Of a DNA stretch of 64,000 bases, positions 25,214 to 36,464 are shown piece after piece. The stretch is from Stygiobacter sp. RIFOXYC2_FULL_38_25. GTDB lineage: Bacteria > Bacteroidota > Ignavibacteria > Ignavibacteriales > Melioribacteraceae. Below the pieces are notes generated by a model. It did no database searches. It was given only the letters and a program-made list of their open reading frames with translations, and was not told the DNA's origin. Position 1 is the stretch's first letter. Every line of letters starts with the position of its first letter. Position numbers and translations under genes: made by a program. Location of the stretch: assembly GCA_001803165.1 (NCBI GenBank), contig MHAZ01000001.1:1-64000 (forward strand). Direction: 5' to 3'.

Positions 25214-25630
25214 TTATTTTTCGATTAGTTTTAGCCAGTCCTTAATTACTTTTTTCAGTTGCTTTTCCTTTGCTCTAAAATCTTCAATGTCCTTAAAGAC
25301 AGTAATTCTTCTGCCGTCTTTGTAATCACCTTCTAATAAACCAGATTTGTCGTTTACTTTTGCGCCACTTGGAAATACAAGCATAATTCTATTTTTGAAG
25401 AGGTTCATAATAATCAACTCTCTTTTGAATTCTTTGGGGTCAAATTCTTTCATTTCTCCGGTGTAATAAAAACTGGGATTGTTCCACTTAATTCGTTCCC
25501 CAATTTCCTTGTCGCTGCTCAATATACTCTTCCTTATTGCTTCAATTACTTTTTGTAAACTTGGCTCAAGATTCTTAATATGAGCAGTCACTTGTTCTGT
25601 ATCGGAAAGTTTTGTAGAGGATTTTTTCAT
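25214..25630 (-). CDS. DUF1801 family protein
   Basis: A 138-residue protein with the DUF1801/YdhG pattern: IKNLEPSLQKVIEAIRKSIL, ERIKWNNPSFYYTGEM, LVFPSGAKVN, and a lysine-rich C-terminus. The start at 25630 follows AGGACCC; an earlier ATG would add 46 residues that do not belong to the domain. Function unknown. It lies 14 bases upstream of the interrupted exported-protein gene on the same strand. Confidence 0.8.
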   Translation of the reverse strand: MKKSSTKLSDTEQVTAHIKNLEPSLQKVIEAIRKSILSSDKEIGERIKWNNPSFYYTGEMKEFDPKEFKRELIIMNLFKNRIMLVFPSGAKVNDKSGLLEGDYKDGRRITVFKDIEDFRAKEKQLKKVIKDWLKLIEK

Positions 25631-25920
25631 GGGTCCTATGTTTCCAGATTTTAGTTTTAGAATAAGTTTTTCAGAAAATATTTCACATTTAAAATAAGAC
25701 ATCATTTTGACGTACAAGTTTGAATTCAGTTTTGTCTTACACAAAATATTTCTTCCCTTGTTAAACAAATCTTTCTTATTAGCATGAAGCTTATTTGCTG
25801 TCGGATATTGTTCTCAATGTGCTTCTAAAGGTGATTAATTTTAGCTCAATCTGAAATTAGATATGTTGCCTAATCTTCCTTAAATTTGAACCCACAATTA
25901 TTATAATTCAGAGGAAATGA

Positions 25921-27132
25921 ATGAAAGTCCCTTTGCTCGATCTTAAACCTCAATACTTATCACTTAAAAAAGAAATTGATGATGCGATTCAGAGAGTTGT
26001 TGATTCCCAATATTTTATTAACGGTCCCGATGTAGCCAAACTTGAAGAAGAAATTAACGCCTACCTTGGAGTGAAATACTCCGTTGGTGTTACTTCCGGT
26101 ACAGATGCTTTGTTATTAGCTTTAATGGCTTTTGATATTAAGCCGGGTGATGAGGTAATAGTTCCAACTTATTCTTTCTTTGCTACCGCCGGCGTTGTTG
26201 CAAGATTAAACGCTGTTCCGGTTTTTGTTGATTCTGATCCGGTTACGTTTAACATGAATCCGGCAGGTATTGAAAAGAAAATTACTTCGAAGACGAAAGC
26301 GATTATTCCTGTTCATCTTTACGGACAAAGTGCCGATATGGATGCGATTATGGAAATCGCGAAGAAGCATAATCTAAAAGTTATTGAAGATGGCGCTCAA
26401 GCAATCGGCGTTCAGTACAAAGACGGAAGATTCGTTGGCGGAATTGGAGATATTGGCTGTTTCTCCTTCTTCCCAAGCAAAAATCTGGGCGGCTTTGGCG
26501 ATGCCGGAATTGTTACAACGAACGATGAAAAACTTTACGCTAAAATGAAAATGATGCGTATGCATGGAATGGAGCCAAAGTATTATCATAAAATTATCGG
26601 CGGCAATTTTAGAATAGATACTTTGCAAGCAGCTGTTCTTCGTGTCAAACTTCCTCATCTTGATTCCTGGTCTGCAAAGAGAAGAGAGAATGCCGCTTTG
26701 TACACAAAGTATTTTCTAGAAGCCGGATTAGCAGGAACAGAAGGCAAAACTTGTTTTGATGAGAAGAACAAAGTGCTTCTCCCGAAAGCTGTTTACAAAG
26801 AAACGGGACACAAAAATTTTCACATTTATAATCAGTACATCATTAGAGTAGAAAAAAGAAATTCACTTTTGGAATTCTTGAGGAAGAAAGAAATCGGCTG
26901 CGAAGTTTATTATCCGGTTCCTTTCCACAGACAGGAATGCTTTGCTTACCTGAACACGAATGATGAAGATTATCCGGTTGCCAATTGCGCCGCTAACGAT
27001 TCTTTAGCTTTGCCCATTTATCCGGAATTATCTAACGAACAAATTAAGTACGTAGTTGATTCAATCGCAGAATTCATGAAAGAAGAAATGAAATACCCAA
27101 TGGAATGCAAACACTGCGATTGTATGAAATAA
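25921..27132 (+). CDS. DegT/DnrJ/EryC1-family sugar aminotransferase
   Basis: A 403-residue PLP aminotransferase that aminates keto-sugar nucleotides for surface polysaccharides. The PLP lysine is K187 in FFPSKNLGGFGDAG. SGTDALLLAL, PTYSFFATA and EDGAQAIG are also typical. The C-terminus ends in an unusual CKHCDCMK cluster. With the acetyltransferase at 23770-24354 it could supply a 2,3-diamino sugar. The upstream sequence has a GAGGAAATG start context, and a terminator follows. Confidence 0.88.
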   Translation: MKVPLLDLKPQYLSLKKEIDDAIQRVVDSQYFINGPDVAKLEEEINAYLGVKYSVGVTSGTDALLLALMAFDIKPGDEVIVPTYSFFATAGVVARLNAVPVFVDSDPVTFNMNPAGIEKKITSKTKAIIPVHLYGQSADMDAIMEIAKKHNLKVIEDGAQAIGVQYKDGRFVGGIGDIGCFSFFPSKNLGGFGDAGIVTTNDEKLYAKMKMMRMHGMEPKYYHKIIGGNFRIDTLQAAVLRVKLPHLDSWSAKRRENAALYTKYFLEAGLAGTEGKTCFDEKNKVLLPKAVYKETGHKNFHIYNQYIIRVEKRNSLLEFLRKKEIGCEVYYPVPFHRQECFAYLNTNDEDYPVANCAANDSLALPIYPELSNEQIKYVVDSIAEFMKEEMKYPMECKHCDCMK

Positions 27133-27136
27133 TTTT

Positions 27137-27165
27137 AAAGCCCCGTATTGGGGCTTTACTGTTTT
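27137..27165 (+). terminator. Rho-independent terminator
   Basis: AAAGCCCC and GGGGCTTT form a perfect eight-base stem with a five-base loop, followed by ACTGTTTTT. It lies immediately after the aminotransferase stop codon. Confidence 0.8.
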
Positions 27166-27192
27166 TCTAATTATTTGTAAAAGTTAATTGTT

Positions 27193-27360
27193 GTAGTAAA
27201 GACGCTCCGCCTATGACGGAATGCCGCGTCTCTACAAAATCAAATTGGAAAAATGTAGAGACGGCTCGGTGAGCCGTCTCAAAGAAAAGAGCAGACTCAT
27301 CAGCGATGTGTCTCTACAAAAAAATGAATCATGTAAAGACGCCATATATGGCGTCTCTAC
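27193..27360. repeat. Cluster of three GTAGAGACG hairpins
   Basis: Three consecutive inverted repeats share the arms GTA(G/A)AGACG and CGTCTCTAC: 27193-27235, 27255-27280 and 27333-27360. Loops and stem lengths differ. They fill the spacer before yebC. Confidence 0.7.
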
Positions 27361-27417
27361 GGAGAAATACAAAGAACTTGTGTTAGAAAAATTCAATTAA
27401 TAAATAAAGAGTAAATA

Positions 27418-28128
27418 ATGGGAAGAATATTCGAAACCAGAAAACACGTTATGTTCGCGCGTTACGCGAGAATGTCCAAAGCATTCAACAGAGTTAGAAA
27501 GGACATCGAAATTGCAGTTAAAGCCGGCGGACCGGATGTGAAATCTAATTCAAAACTTAGAATTGCAATGCAAAACGCGAAAAGCGTTAACATGCCCAAA
27601 GATAAAGTGGAACAAGCAATTAAACGCGCTTATTCCAAAGACACAACCGGCTACCAAGAAATTATGTATGAAGGTTACGCGCCGCATGGTGTAGCTGTAA
27701 TTGTTGAATGCGCTACCGACAATCCGACCAGAACTGTTGCAAATGTACGCCACATTTTCAGAAAGAATGAAGGCGCCCTCGGCAACGCCGGATCAATTGC
27801 GTTTATGTTTGAGAAAAGAGGATTGATTAAAGTTGCTAAATCTGTTGCGCCGGATTTAGATGAATTTGAATTAGAGCTTATTGATTTCGGATTGGAAGAC
27901 CTTTCATACGATGACGATAATATTTACATCACCACTTCGTTCCAAGATTTCGGCTCAATGCAAAAAGCGCTTGAAGAAAAGAACATAGAAATCGGTGCTA
28001 CTGAAACTCAGTATATTCCGACAACTACAAAAGAATTGAACGACGAACTGAAAGCAGAAGTGAAAACATTGCTGGACGCGCTTGAAGAAGATGATGATGT
28101 TCAGGCAGTTCATAATAACATGCAGTAA
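27418..28128 (+). CDS. YebC/PmpR family protein
   Basis: A 236-residue YebC/TACO1-type protein. The order of signatures is standard: N-terminal GRIFETRKHVMFARYARMSK, IAMQNAKSVNMPKDKVEQAI, YEGYAPHGVAVIVECATDN and GALGNAGSIAFMFEKRG. Family members were described as transcription regulators and more recently as ribosome-associated factors that relieve stalling. The acidic C-terminal tail is normal. Confidence 0.92.
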   Translation: MGRIFETRKHVMFARYARMSKAFNRVRKDIEIAVKAGGPDVKSNSKLRIAMQNAKSVNMPKDKVEQAIKRAYSKDTTGYQEIMYEGYAPHGVAVIVECATDNPTRTVANVRHIFRKNEGALGNAGSIAFMFEKRGLIKVAKSVAPDLDEFELELIDFGLEDLSYDDDNIYITTSFQDFGSMQKALEEKNIEIGATETQYIPTTTKELNDELKAEVKTLLDALEEDDDVQAVHNNMQ

Positions 28129-28190
28129 TTTTTGTCATATAAAGTCCCGCGAAGCGAGACGAAAAATTTAGATGTGGCTAATTAAACTAT

Positions 28191-28289
28191 AGGGCAGTTC
28201 TAAAAATTAGCTTTAATAATAATTTAACGCAGAGTTCACAAAGAAAACGCAAACTCCGCAAAGGATATTGATATTTTTAGAACCGCCCT
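28191..28289. repeat. Inverted repeat before the galactose operon
   Basis: AGGGCAGTTCTAAAAAT (28191-28207) and ATTTTTAGAACCGCCCT (28273-28289) are near-perfect inverse copies. The loop carries ACGCAGAGTTCACAAAG and GCAAACTCCGC. It lies 30 bases upstream of the kinase start and may affect its transcription. Confidence 0.65.
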
Positions 28290-28321
28290 GCGATTGATTT
28301 TAGTTATCAATAGAAAGACTA

Positions 28322-29401
28322 ATGAATAAACTACATATTTCAGCACCGGGAAGAATTTGTTTGTTTGGTGAGCATCAAGACTATTTGCATTTACCGATAA
28401 TTGCGGCGGCAATTTCCAAAAGATTGTATGTAGATGGTTCATTTCGTAAAGACAAACTCATTAATATAGAGTTGCCGGATTTGAATTCCACCGAATCATT
28501 TATTCTTGAGGGTGAAATTCCTTACACTGTCGAACGGGATTATCTGCGAAGCTGTGTTAATATTTTGATTCGAGAGGGATTTACCTTTTCTAAAGGTTTT
28601 GATGTTACAATGCGTGGTGAAATTCCGATCAATGCCGGAACCTCAAGTTCATCTGCGATGATTATCGCCTGGATAAATTTTCTTGCTCAAATGAGCGATC
28701 AGAAAAAAATATTGGATGCAAAAGAAATTGCAAATCTTGGTTACAAAGCAGAAGTATTGGAATTTGGAGAGCCGGGCGGAATGATGGACCATTACTCAAC
28801 ATCGGTTGGCGGCGCAATTTGGCTTGATCCTTTCCCGGAAATTCAGCTTGAGGCAATGCATCCGAAACTTGGTTCATTCATTCTCGGTAATTCGCAAGAA
28901 CCGAAAGACACAAAATTTATTCTCGCACGTGTTAAGAAGGGTGTGATAAATATCGTAAATGATCTCAAAAAGAAAAACTCTGAATTTTCATTACAGAAAA
29001 TTCGCTATGAAGAATTTGATAGATATACTGATGAACTAAATCAAGAACAATTGGAATTGATGCAAGGAACAATTAGAAACAGAGACATTACTTTTGAAGC
29101 GCGGCAAGTTCTTTTAACGGAACCGCTTAATCATCACCGCGTCGGAAGATTGATGAACGAACATCAAAAAGTTTTGCGTGATGTGCTTAGAATATCTACT
29201 CCCAAAATTGATAAGATGATTGATGCCGCGCTAAATGCCGGTGCTTTTGGTGCAAAGATAAATGGAAGCGGCGGCGGCGGGTGTATGTTTGCTTACGCGC
29301 CCGAAAATAGTGAGAAAGTTTTGGAAGCAGTAAAAGCAATTGCGCCGGAGAGTTGGATCGTAAATGTTGATGACGGAACAAGAACAGAGGAGTCTGCTTG
29401 A
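28322..29401 (+). CDS. GHMP-family kinase, galactokinase-like
   Basis: A 359-residue GHMP kinase. Motif 1 is APGRICLFGEHQDY, motif 2 is IPINAGTSSSSAM (about 101-113, ATP binding) and motif 3 is AKINGSGGGGCMF (about 314-326). The position in an operon with a nucleotidyltransferase, an epimerase and a beta-galactosidase suggests phosphorylation of galactose or a related sugar. Sugar specificity cannot be proven from motifs. It overlaps the next gene by four bases (TTGA). Confidence 0.85.
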   Translation: MNKLHISAPGRICLFGEHQDYLHLPIIAAAISKRLYVDGSFRKDKLINIELPDLNSTESFILEGEIPYTVERDYLRSCVNILIREGFTFSKGFDVTMRGEIPINAGTSSSSAMIIAWINFLAQMSDQKKILDAKEIANLGYKAEVLEFGEPGGMMDHYSTSVGGAIWLDPFPEIQLEAMHPKLGSFILGNSQEPKDTKFILARVKKGVINIVNDLKKKNSEFSLQKIRYEEFDRYTDELNQEQLELMQGTIRNRDITFEARQVLLTEPLNHHRVGRLMNEHQKVLRDVLRISTPKIDKMIDAALNAGAFGAKINGSGGGGCMFAYAPENSEKVLEAVKAIAPESWIVNVDDGTRTEESA

Positions 29402-30258
29402 GCGGAAGACTCGTCATCTTAGCCGGCGGAGTTTCATCAAGAATGAAACAATCTCAGATTGATTCTGCCGCTATTGATTCCAAGTTATTGAAGGACGCAG
29501 AACAGAAATCCAAGTCAATGATTCGTATCGGCAACGGCGATAGACCATTCTTAGATTATTTATTACTCAATGCAAAGTTAGCCGGCTACACAGATGTAGT
29601 AATTGTCGTAAGTGAAAAAGATGATTCCATTAAGAATTACTATGATGAAAATAAAAACGATTCGTGGTTCGGGGGAATTGAAATCAATTATGCTACTCAA
29701 CAAATTCCGGAGGGAAGAGAAAAACCGCTCGGTACAGCTGATGCGCTTTTACAAGCTTTGCTAGTTAAAGAAGATTGGCGCGGGAAAAGTTTTGCAATGT
29801 GCAACAGTGATAATCTTTATTCTCAACGTGCGCTAGAGTTAATGAAGAATTCAGAACATCAAAACGCATTGGTTGATTATAACCGGGACGGTTTAGGAGT
29901 TGAAAAAGCAAGAGTTGAAAAATTCGCGATTACGAAAAAGGATGAAGATGGATTTCTGCTCGATATAATTGAAAAACCTTCTTCAGAAGAAGTTGAAGCT
30001 GCAAAATCAACCAATGGATTTGTTGGTGTGAGCATGAATATTTTCAAGTTTAGTTACGATATGATTCGTCCCGCTTTGGAAATTGTTCCGATGAATGAAA
30101 TCAGAAAAGAAAAAGAACTACCGACTGCTGTAAAAATTATGCTGGAGAAAAATCCGAAATCACTTTATTGTTATCCGTTAAGCGAAGCTGTCCCAGATTT
30201 AACGAGCAAACAAGACATTTTAAAAGTGAAATTATTTTTGCAAGAAAAGTTTAGTTAG
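29398..30258 (+). CDS. Sugar-1-phosphate nucleotidyltransferase
   Basis: A 286-residue NTP-transferase-fold protein. It starts with TTG overlapping the kinase stop, giving the expected N-terminus RLVILAGGVSSRMKQ (nucleotide-binding loop). GTADALLQAL and FAMCNSDNLYS (metal-binding Asp) follow. By context it probably activates the kinase product to a UDP- or other NDP-sugar, in place of a classical GalT. Confidence 0.82.
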   Translation: MSGRLVILAGGVSSRMKQSQIDSAAIDSKLLKDAEQKSKSMIRIGNGDRPFLDYLLLNAKLAGYTDVVIVVSEKDDSIKNYYDENKNDSWFGGIEINYATQQIPEGREKPLGTADALLQALLVKEDWRGKSFAMCNSDNLYSQRALELMKNSEHQNALVDYNRDGLGVEKARVEKFAITKKDEDGFLLDIIEKPSSEEVEAAKSTNGFVGVSMNIFKFSYDMIRPALEIVPMNEIRKEKELPTAVKIMLEKNPKSLYCYPLSEAVPDLTSKQDILKVKLFLQEKFS

Positions 30259-30266
30259 AAAGAAAT

Positions 30267-31217
30267 ATGAAAAAGACAAAAGTAGTTGTAACCGGCGGTG
30301 CCGGATTTATTGGCAGCCATATAGTTGAACATTGGATAAATGCAGGCGCAGAAGTTTATATAATTGATAATTTGCGTTCGGGATTCCTTTCGAATGCTCA
30401 GTTGTTTCCGCAAGCAATATTTCATCAAATAAGTATTACAGAGAGAGAGAAAGTCTTCAGAGTTTTAGAGAATGCTAGTTATGTTCATCATCTTGCCGCC
30501 ATGATTTCCGTACCGGAATCTGTTGACAAGCCGCAAGAGTGTGTCGAAATAAATATCAATGGTCTGTTGAATGTCTTGGATGCATGCAAAGAAAACGGTG
30601 TTAAAAAAGTTGTGTTCAGCAGTTCGGCTGCTATATACGGAGAGAATCCCGAGTCGCCGAAGCGAACTGATATGCGTCCGAAGCCAAAATCCCCTTACGG
30701 AATTACAAAACTTGACGGCGAATATTACCTTCAAATGTATAATGAGCAATATGGACTTGGCGCAGTTTCACTTCGCTACTTTAATGTGTTCGGTCCGCGT
30801 CAAGATCCAAAATCGCAATATGCTGCCGCAGTCCCAATTTTTATTGCAAATGCATTGCAAAACGAACCGATTACAATTTACGGCGATGGCGAACAGACTC
30901 GTGATTTTATTTTTGTGAAAGATGTTGTTAAAGCGAATGTACTTGCGGCTACAAAAGAAAATGTTAATGGCGTTTTTAATGTTGCGCTCGGGAAAGCGTC
31001 ATCAATTAACGAAATTGCTAAAGAGATTATTGCTGCAACAAACAGTAAAAGTGAAATCATCTATCAGCCGGAGCGAAAGGGCGATATTAAACACAGTCTG
31101 GCAGATGTTGAAGATACAATGAGCGCGTTAAGCTTCACTCCCGATTTTACTTTGCAAAAAGGATTGGATGAAACGGTTGCATTCTTCAAAAAAATATTTG
31201 AAGGAAACGTTTCTTAA
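30267..31217 (+). CDS. NAD-dependent sugar epimerase, GalE-like
   Basis: A 316-residue extended SDR. It has the cofactor motif VTGGAGFIGSHIVEHW, the catalytic serines in FSSSAAIYG, the YxxxK pair in SPYGITKLDGE, and LRYFNVFGPRQDP. It converts UDP-galactose to UDP-glucose or performs a related epimerisation. It starts eight bases after the nucleotidyltransferase stop. Confidence 0.87.
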   Translation: MKKTKVVVTGGAGFIGSHIVEHWINAGAEVYIIDNLRSGFLSNAQLFPQAIFHQISITEREKVFRVLENASYVHHLAAMISVPESVDKPQECVEININGLLNVLDACKENGVKKVVFSSSAAIYGENPESPKRTDMRPKPKSPYGITKLDGEYYLQMYNEQYGLGAVSLRYFNVFGPRQDPKSQYAAAVPIFIANALQNEPITIYGDGEQTRDFIFVKDVVKANVLAATKENVNGVFNVALGKASSINEIAKEIIAATNSKSEIIYQPERKGDIKHSLADVEDTMSALSFTPDFTLQKGLDETVAFFKKIFEGNVS

Positions 31218-31239
31218 AAACATTTCTGATATAGTTTAG

Positions 31240-34434
<3,195 letters not shown>

Positions 34435-34510
34435 TTCGTAAAGAAACATGGTAGTTATTTGCATAACTTTTGATAAAGAAGTATTTTTTGCCACCAAAAT
34501 TTAAAACGAT

Positions 34511-34584
34511 GGGCTCTTAGCTCAGTTGGTTAGAGCAGCTGACTCATAATCAGCGGGTCGGCGGTTCAAGTCCGTCAGGGCCCA
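34511..34584 (+). tRNA. tRNA with CAU anticodon (Ile2 or Met)
   Basis: A full cloverleaf: acceptor GGGCTCT/AGGGCCC (one G-T pair), D stem GCTC/GAGC, anticodon stem GCTGA/TCAGC around the loop CTCATAA, and T stem GGCGG/CCGTC around TTCAAGT. The anticodon is CAT. Details (CTTAGCTCAG, GGTTCAAGTCC) are closer to E. coli ileX than to elongator Met, so a lysidine-modified tRNA-Ile is possible. CCA is not encoded. It marks the left edge of the mobile-element region. Confidence 0.93.
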
Positions 34585-34587
34585 CTA

Positions 34588-34628
34588 CAAAACCCCGAAT
34601 TTGAATAGAATTTGGGGTTTTTGTTTTA
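34588..34628 (+). terminator. Terminator after the tRNA
   Basis: AAAACCCCGAATT and AATTTGGGGTTTT form a strong stem (with one mismatch or wobble) followed by TGTTTT, starting four bases after the tRNA. Confidence 0.85.
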
Positions 34629-34840
34629 TGCCAACCGAAAAAACCCGATGATCTTTTAGCCGAATGTATGGAGTATGTATGGACTCCACATACCAACACA
34701 GTTATTTTTTAATGAACATGAGAAAAGAAAGCTCTTTAGATTTTGAAACTTTTTCACGTCCATAAACAGGATTATTAATTTTTAGAGCTTTTTTCATTCA
34801 TAATATATCAAAATGTTTGAATAAGAGAAATGACCGGAAG

Positions 34841-35251
34841 TTATGCAGCTTCCGATTTTGCGATGGTCTCAGTTTGTGAAATATCAAATACAACCGCAGT
34901 AAAAAAGAATGGTGTTTCATCATCGGCAGATACTTCTGCTGAGTTTTCAGATTCTTCCTTGGTTTTGGAAGGAACGAAGATATAAAAGCCGTGTTCTCCT
35001 TTACGAACCGAACGACCAGCCTTTTGCCATTGTCTATATCCTCCGACAACAGTAAAGTTTAGCTCTGATTGAGCAACTAAAAAGCATTGATTGTGAGCGG
35101 TAAGTAAATGACCTTCAACCGTAACAATTCCGAATTTGTCTGCAATTGCTTGGCGTTGTTCTTCTGTCATTTCAGATAGTGTTTTACGAATACGAATGAT
35201 TTTTTCTTTTTTCTCTTTGCGGTATTGTTCTTTTTGTTCTTGTGTAAGCAT
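34841..35251 (-). CDS. ArdC-like N-terminal domain protein
   Basis: A 136-residue protein. Residues 1-45 form a charged helix (EQKEQYRKEKKEKIIRIRKT). GGYRQWQKAGRSVRKGEHGF then resembles the ssDNA-binding ArdC N-terminal domain (DUF1738), followed by FTAVVFDISQTE. The zinc-protease C-terminal half of full ArdC is missing, so this is a short form. Full ArdC proteins protect incoming plasmid DNA from restriction. A GGAG site lies before the ATG. Confidence 0.72.
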   Translation of the reverse strand: MLTQEQKEQYRKEKKEKIIRIRKTLSEMTEEQRQAIADKFGIVTVEGHLLTAHNQCFLVAQSELNFTVVGGYRQWQKAGRSVRKGEHGFYIFVPSKTKEESENSAEVSADDETPFFFTAVVFDISQTETIAKSEAA

Positions 35252-35267
35252 AGTTGACTCCGTTGGA

Positions 35268-35498
35268 TTAAGAATTTGTGAAAAGTGATAGTTGTTGTTT
35301 TGTAGGCTTTCTGTGAAAAGCCGAAAACTTAGAACAGATAAAAGAGTGATATTTAAATGCTTCTTGTTCTGTTAAAAACTGTTGAGAATATAACTTGCCG
35401 TTTGCAGCATGAATATTTACAAGAAAAGACCCGCGATGATGAACAATAGTAAATAACCAGCCATTTATATTTTTTTTAGCTAAGAACTTAACCGGCAT
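35268..35498 (-). CDS. Small hypothetical protein
   Basis: A 76-residue basic protein with alternating beta strands (INGWLFTIVHHRGSFLVNIH) and a helical FLTEQEAFKYHSFICSKF segment. AGGGTG precedes the ATG. It is 16 bases upstream of the ArdC-like gene on the same strand. Not recognised. Confidence 0.5.
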   Translation of the reverse strand: MPVKFLAKKNINGWLFTIVHHRGSFLVNIHAANGKLYSQQFLTEQEAFKYHSFICSKFSAFHRKPTKQQLSLFTNS

Positions 35499-36464
35499 GA
35501 TTACACCCTAAAAGAATTAACTGTTTGATTGAATGCTTGAGCTAAAAAAGAAGGTGTAGAAGCAAGCGGAAGAGTTTTTTGATTTTAGCAACATTATTTA
35601 CCCGATTACGAACTTGAACAAGGTGACACGAGGAAGTAGCGACTAAATAAAAAGTGTAAACGCATTTAGTAACGATGTGTAATGTTTTGTTTTGCATGTA
35701 GTTTGCCTTTTACGCTGTGTAAAAAAAATGTTTTTGCCAGACGCAAAGGATTTTAAGGTGAGCGAAAGCGAACTAAAAGCCGTAAAGGTGGCAGTACAAG
35801 GGCGAAGGCTTGTGCGCTTTTTAATGAGCGTATTAGCGAATGAAAAAAGCAAGCACAAACGAGCTTGTATAACCCTTGACGGCCGGATTCCTTTACCGGC
35901 TTAAATTGTGATGCGGTATGGCAAAAACAATGCTTTTAGATAACAGCGAAGCCAAGCCGAAGGCTGGCATGCTGTGAACCAAAAAAATTCTGAAGTGAAA
36001 ATGTTGGAGTGAATGAAATGAATGACAACTTTTTGCTTTGGATGGAAATTTGGATTGACGGATACTAAGTTGAAATGAAGAAAATAGTGTCCAACTCGTC
36101 CAAATGTAAAGTGAGGCATATTTTAAGTGTTGATGAACGACTTGTGATATGCGAGAGAAGAGACACGCAAATTGTGCCGAATGCTAAAATGATTTTAGTA
36201 AACGTGCTTTTGTGCAGTTAATGAAAGTGCGTATTGTGAGTTGACCGGCGGGAAACTATTCATTACGCGCTTAGATTTGTGAGCGCATATTTTAATTGAC
36301 AACGAACGATTAGTGATGTGAGAGTGAGGTGGAAAGCAAATTATGCGTTGCCTTTCAAAAGTAGGTAATGAAGACTATTGGGGATAAATAAATGCATCTC
36401 TGAACGAAGGAAATTATAAATACGATTCTATATATTTGAACAATCAACAACGGGGTATTTTATC
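35499..36464. other. Long spacer, no gene recognised, with an imperfect direct repeat
   Basis: About 970 bases with no convincing gene on either strand. A hairpin GCCGGATTCCTTTACCGGC lies near 35882-35900. An imperfect direct repeat of about 70 bases is present: 36111-36179 and 36279-36351 share GCATATTTTAA, GAACGA, TGTGAT or AGTGAT, and AGCAAATT-type blocks. The segment may be a decayed gene or an untranslated structured region. Confidence 0.5.

Noticed and set aside
35692-35904. 70-codon frame in the long spacer after the ArdC-like gene
   Set aside because: Composition is not convincing, no ribosome binding site, and the C-terminal part reads through a GCCGG hairpin.
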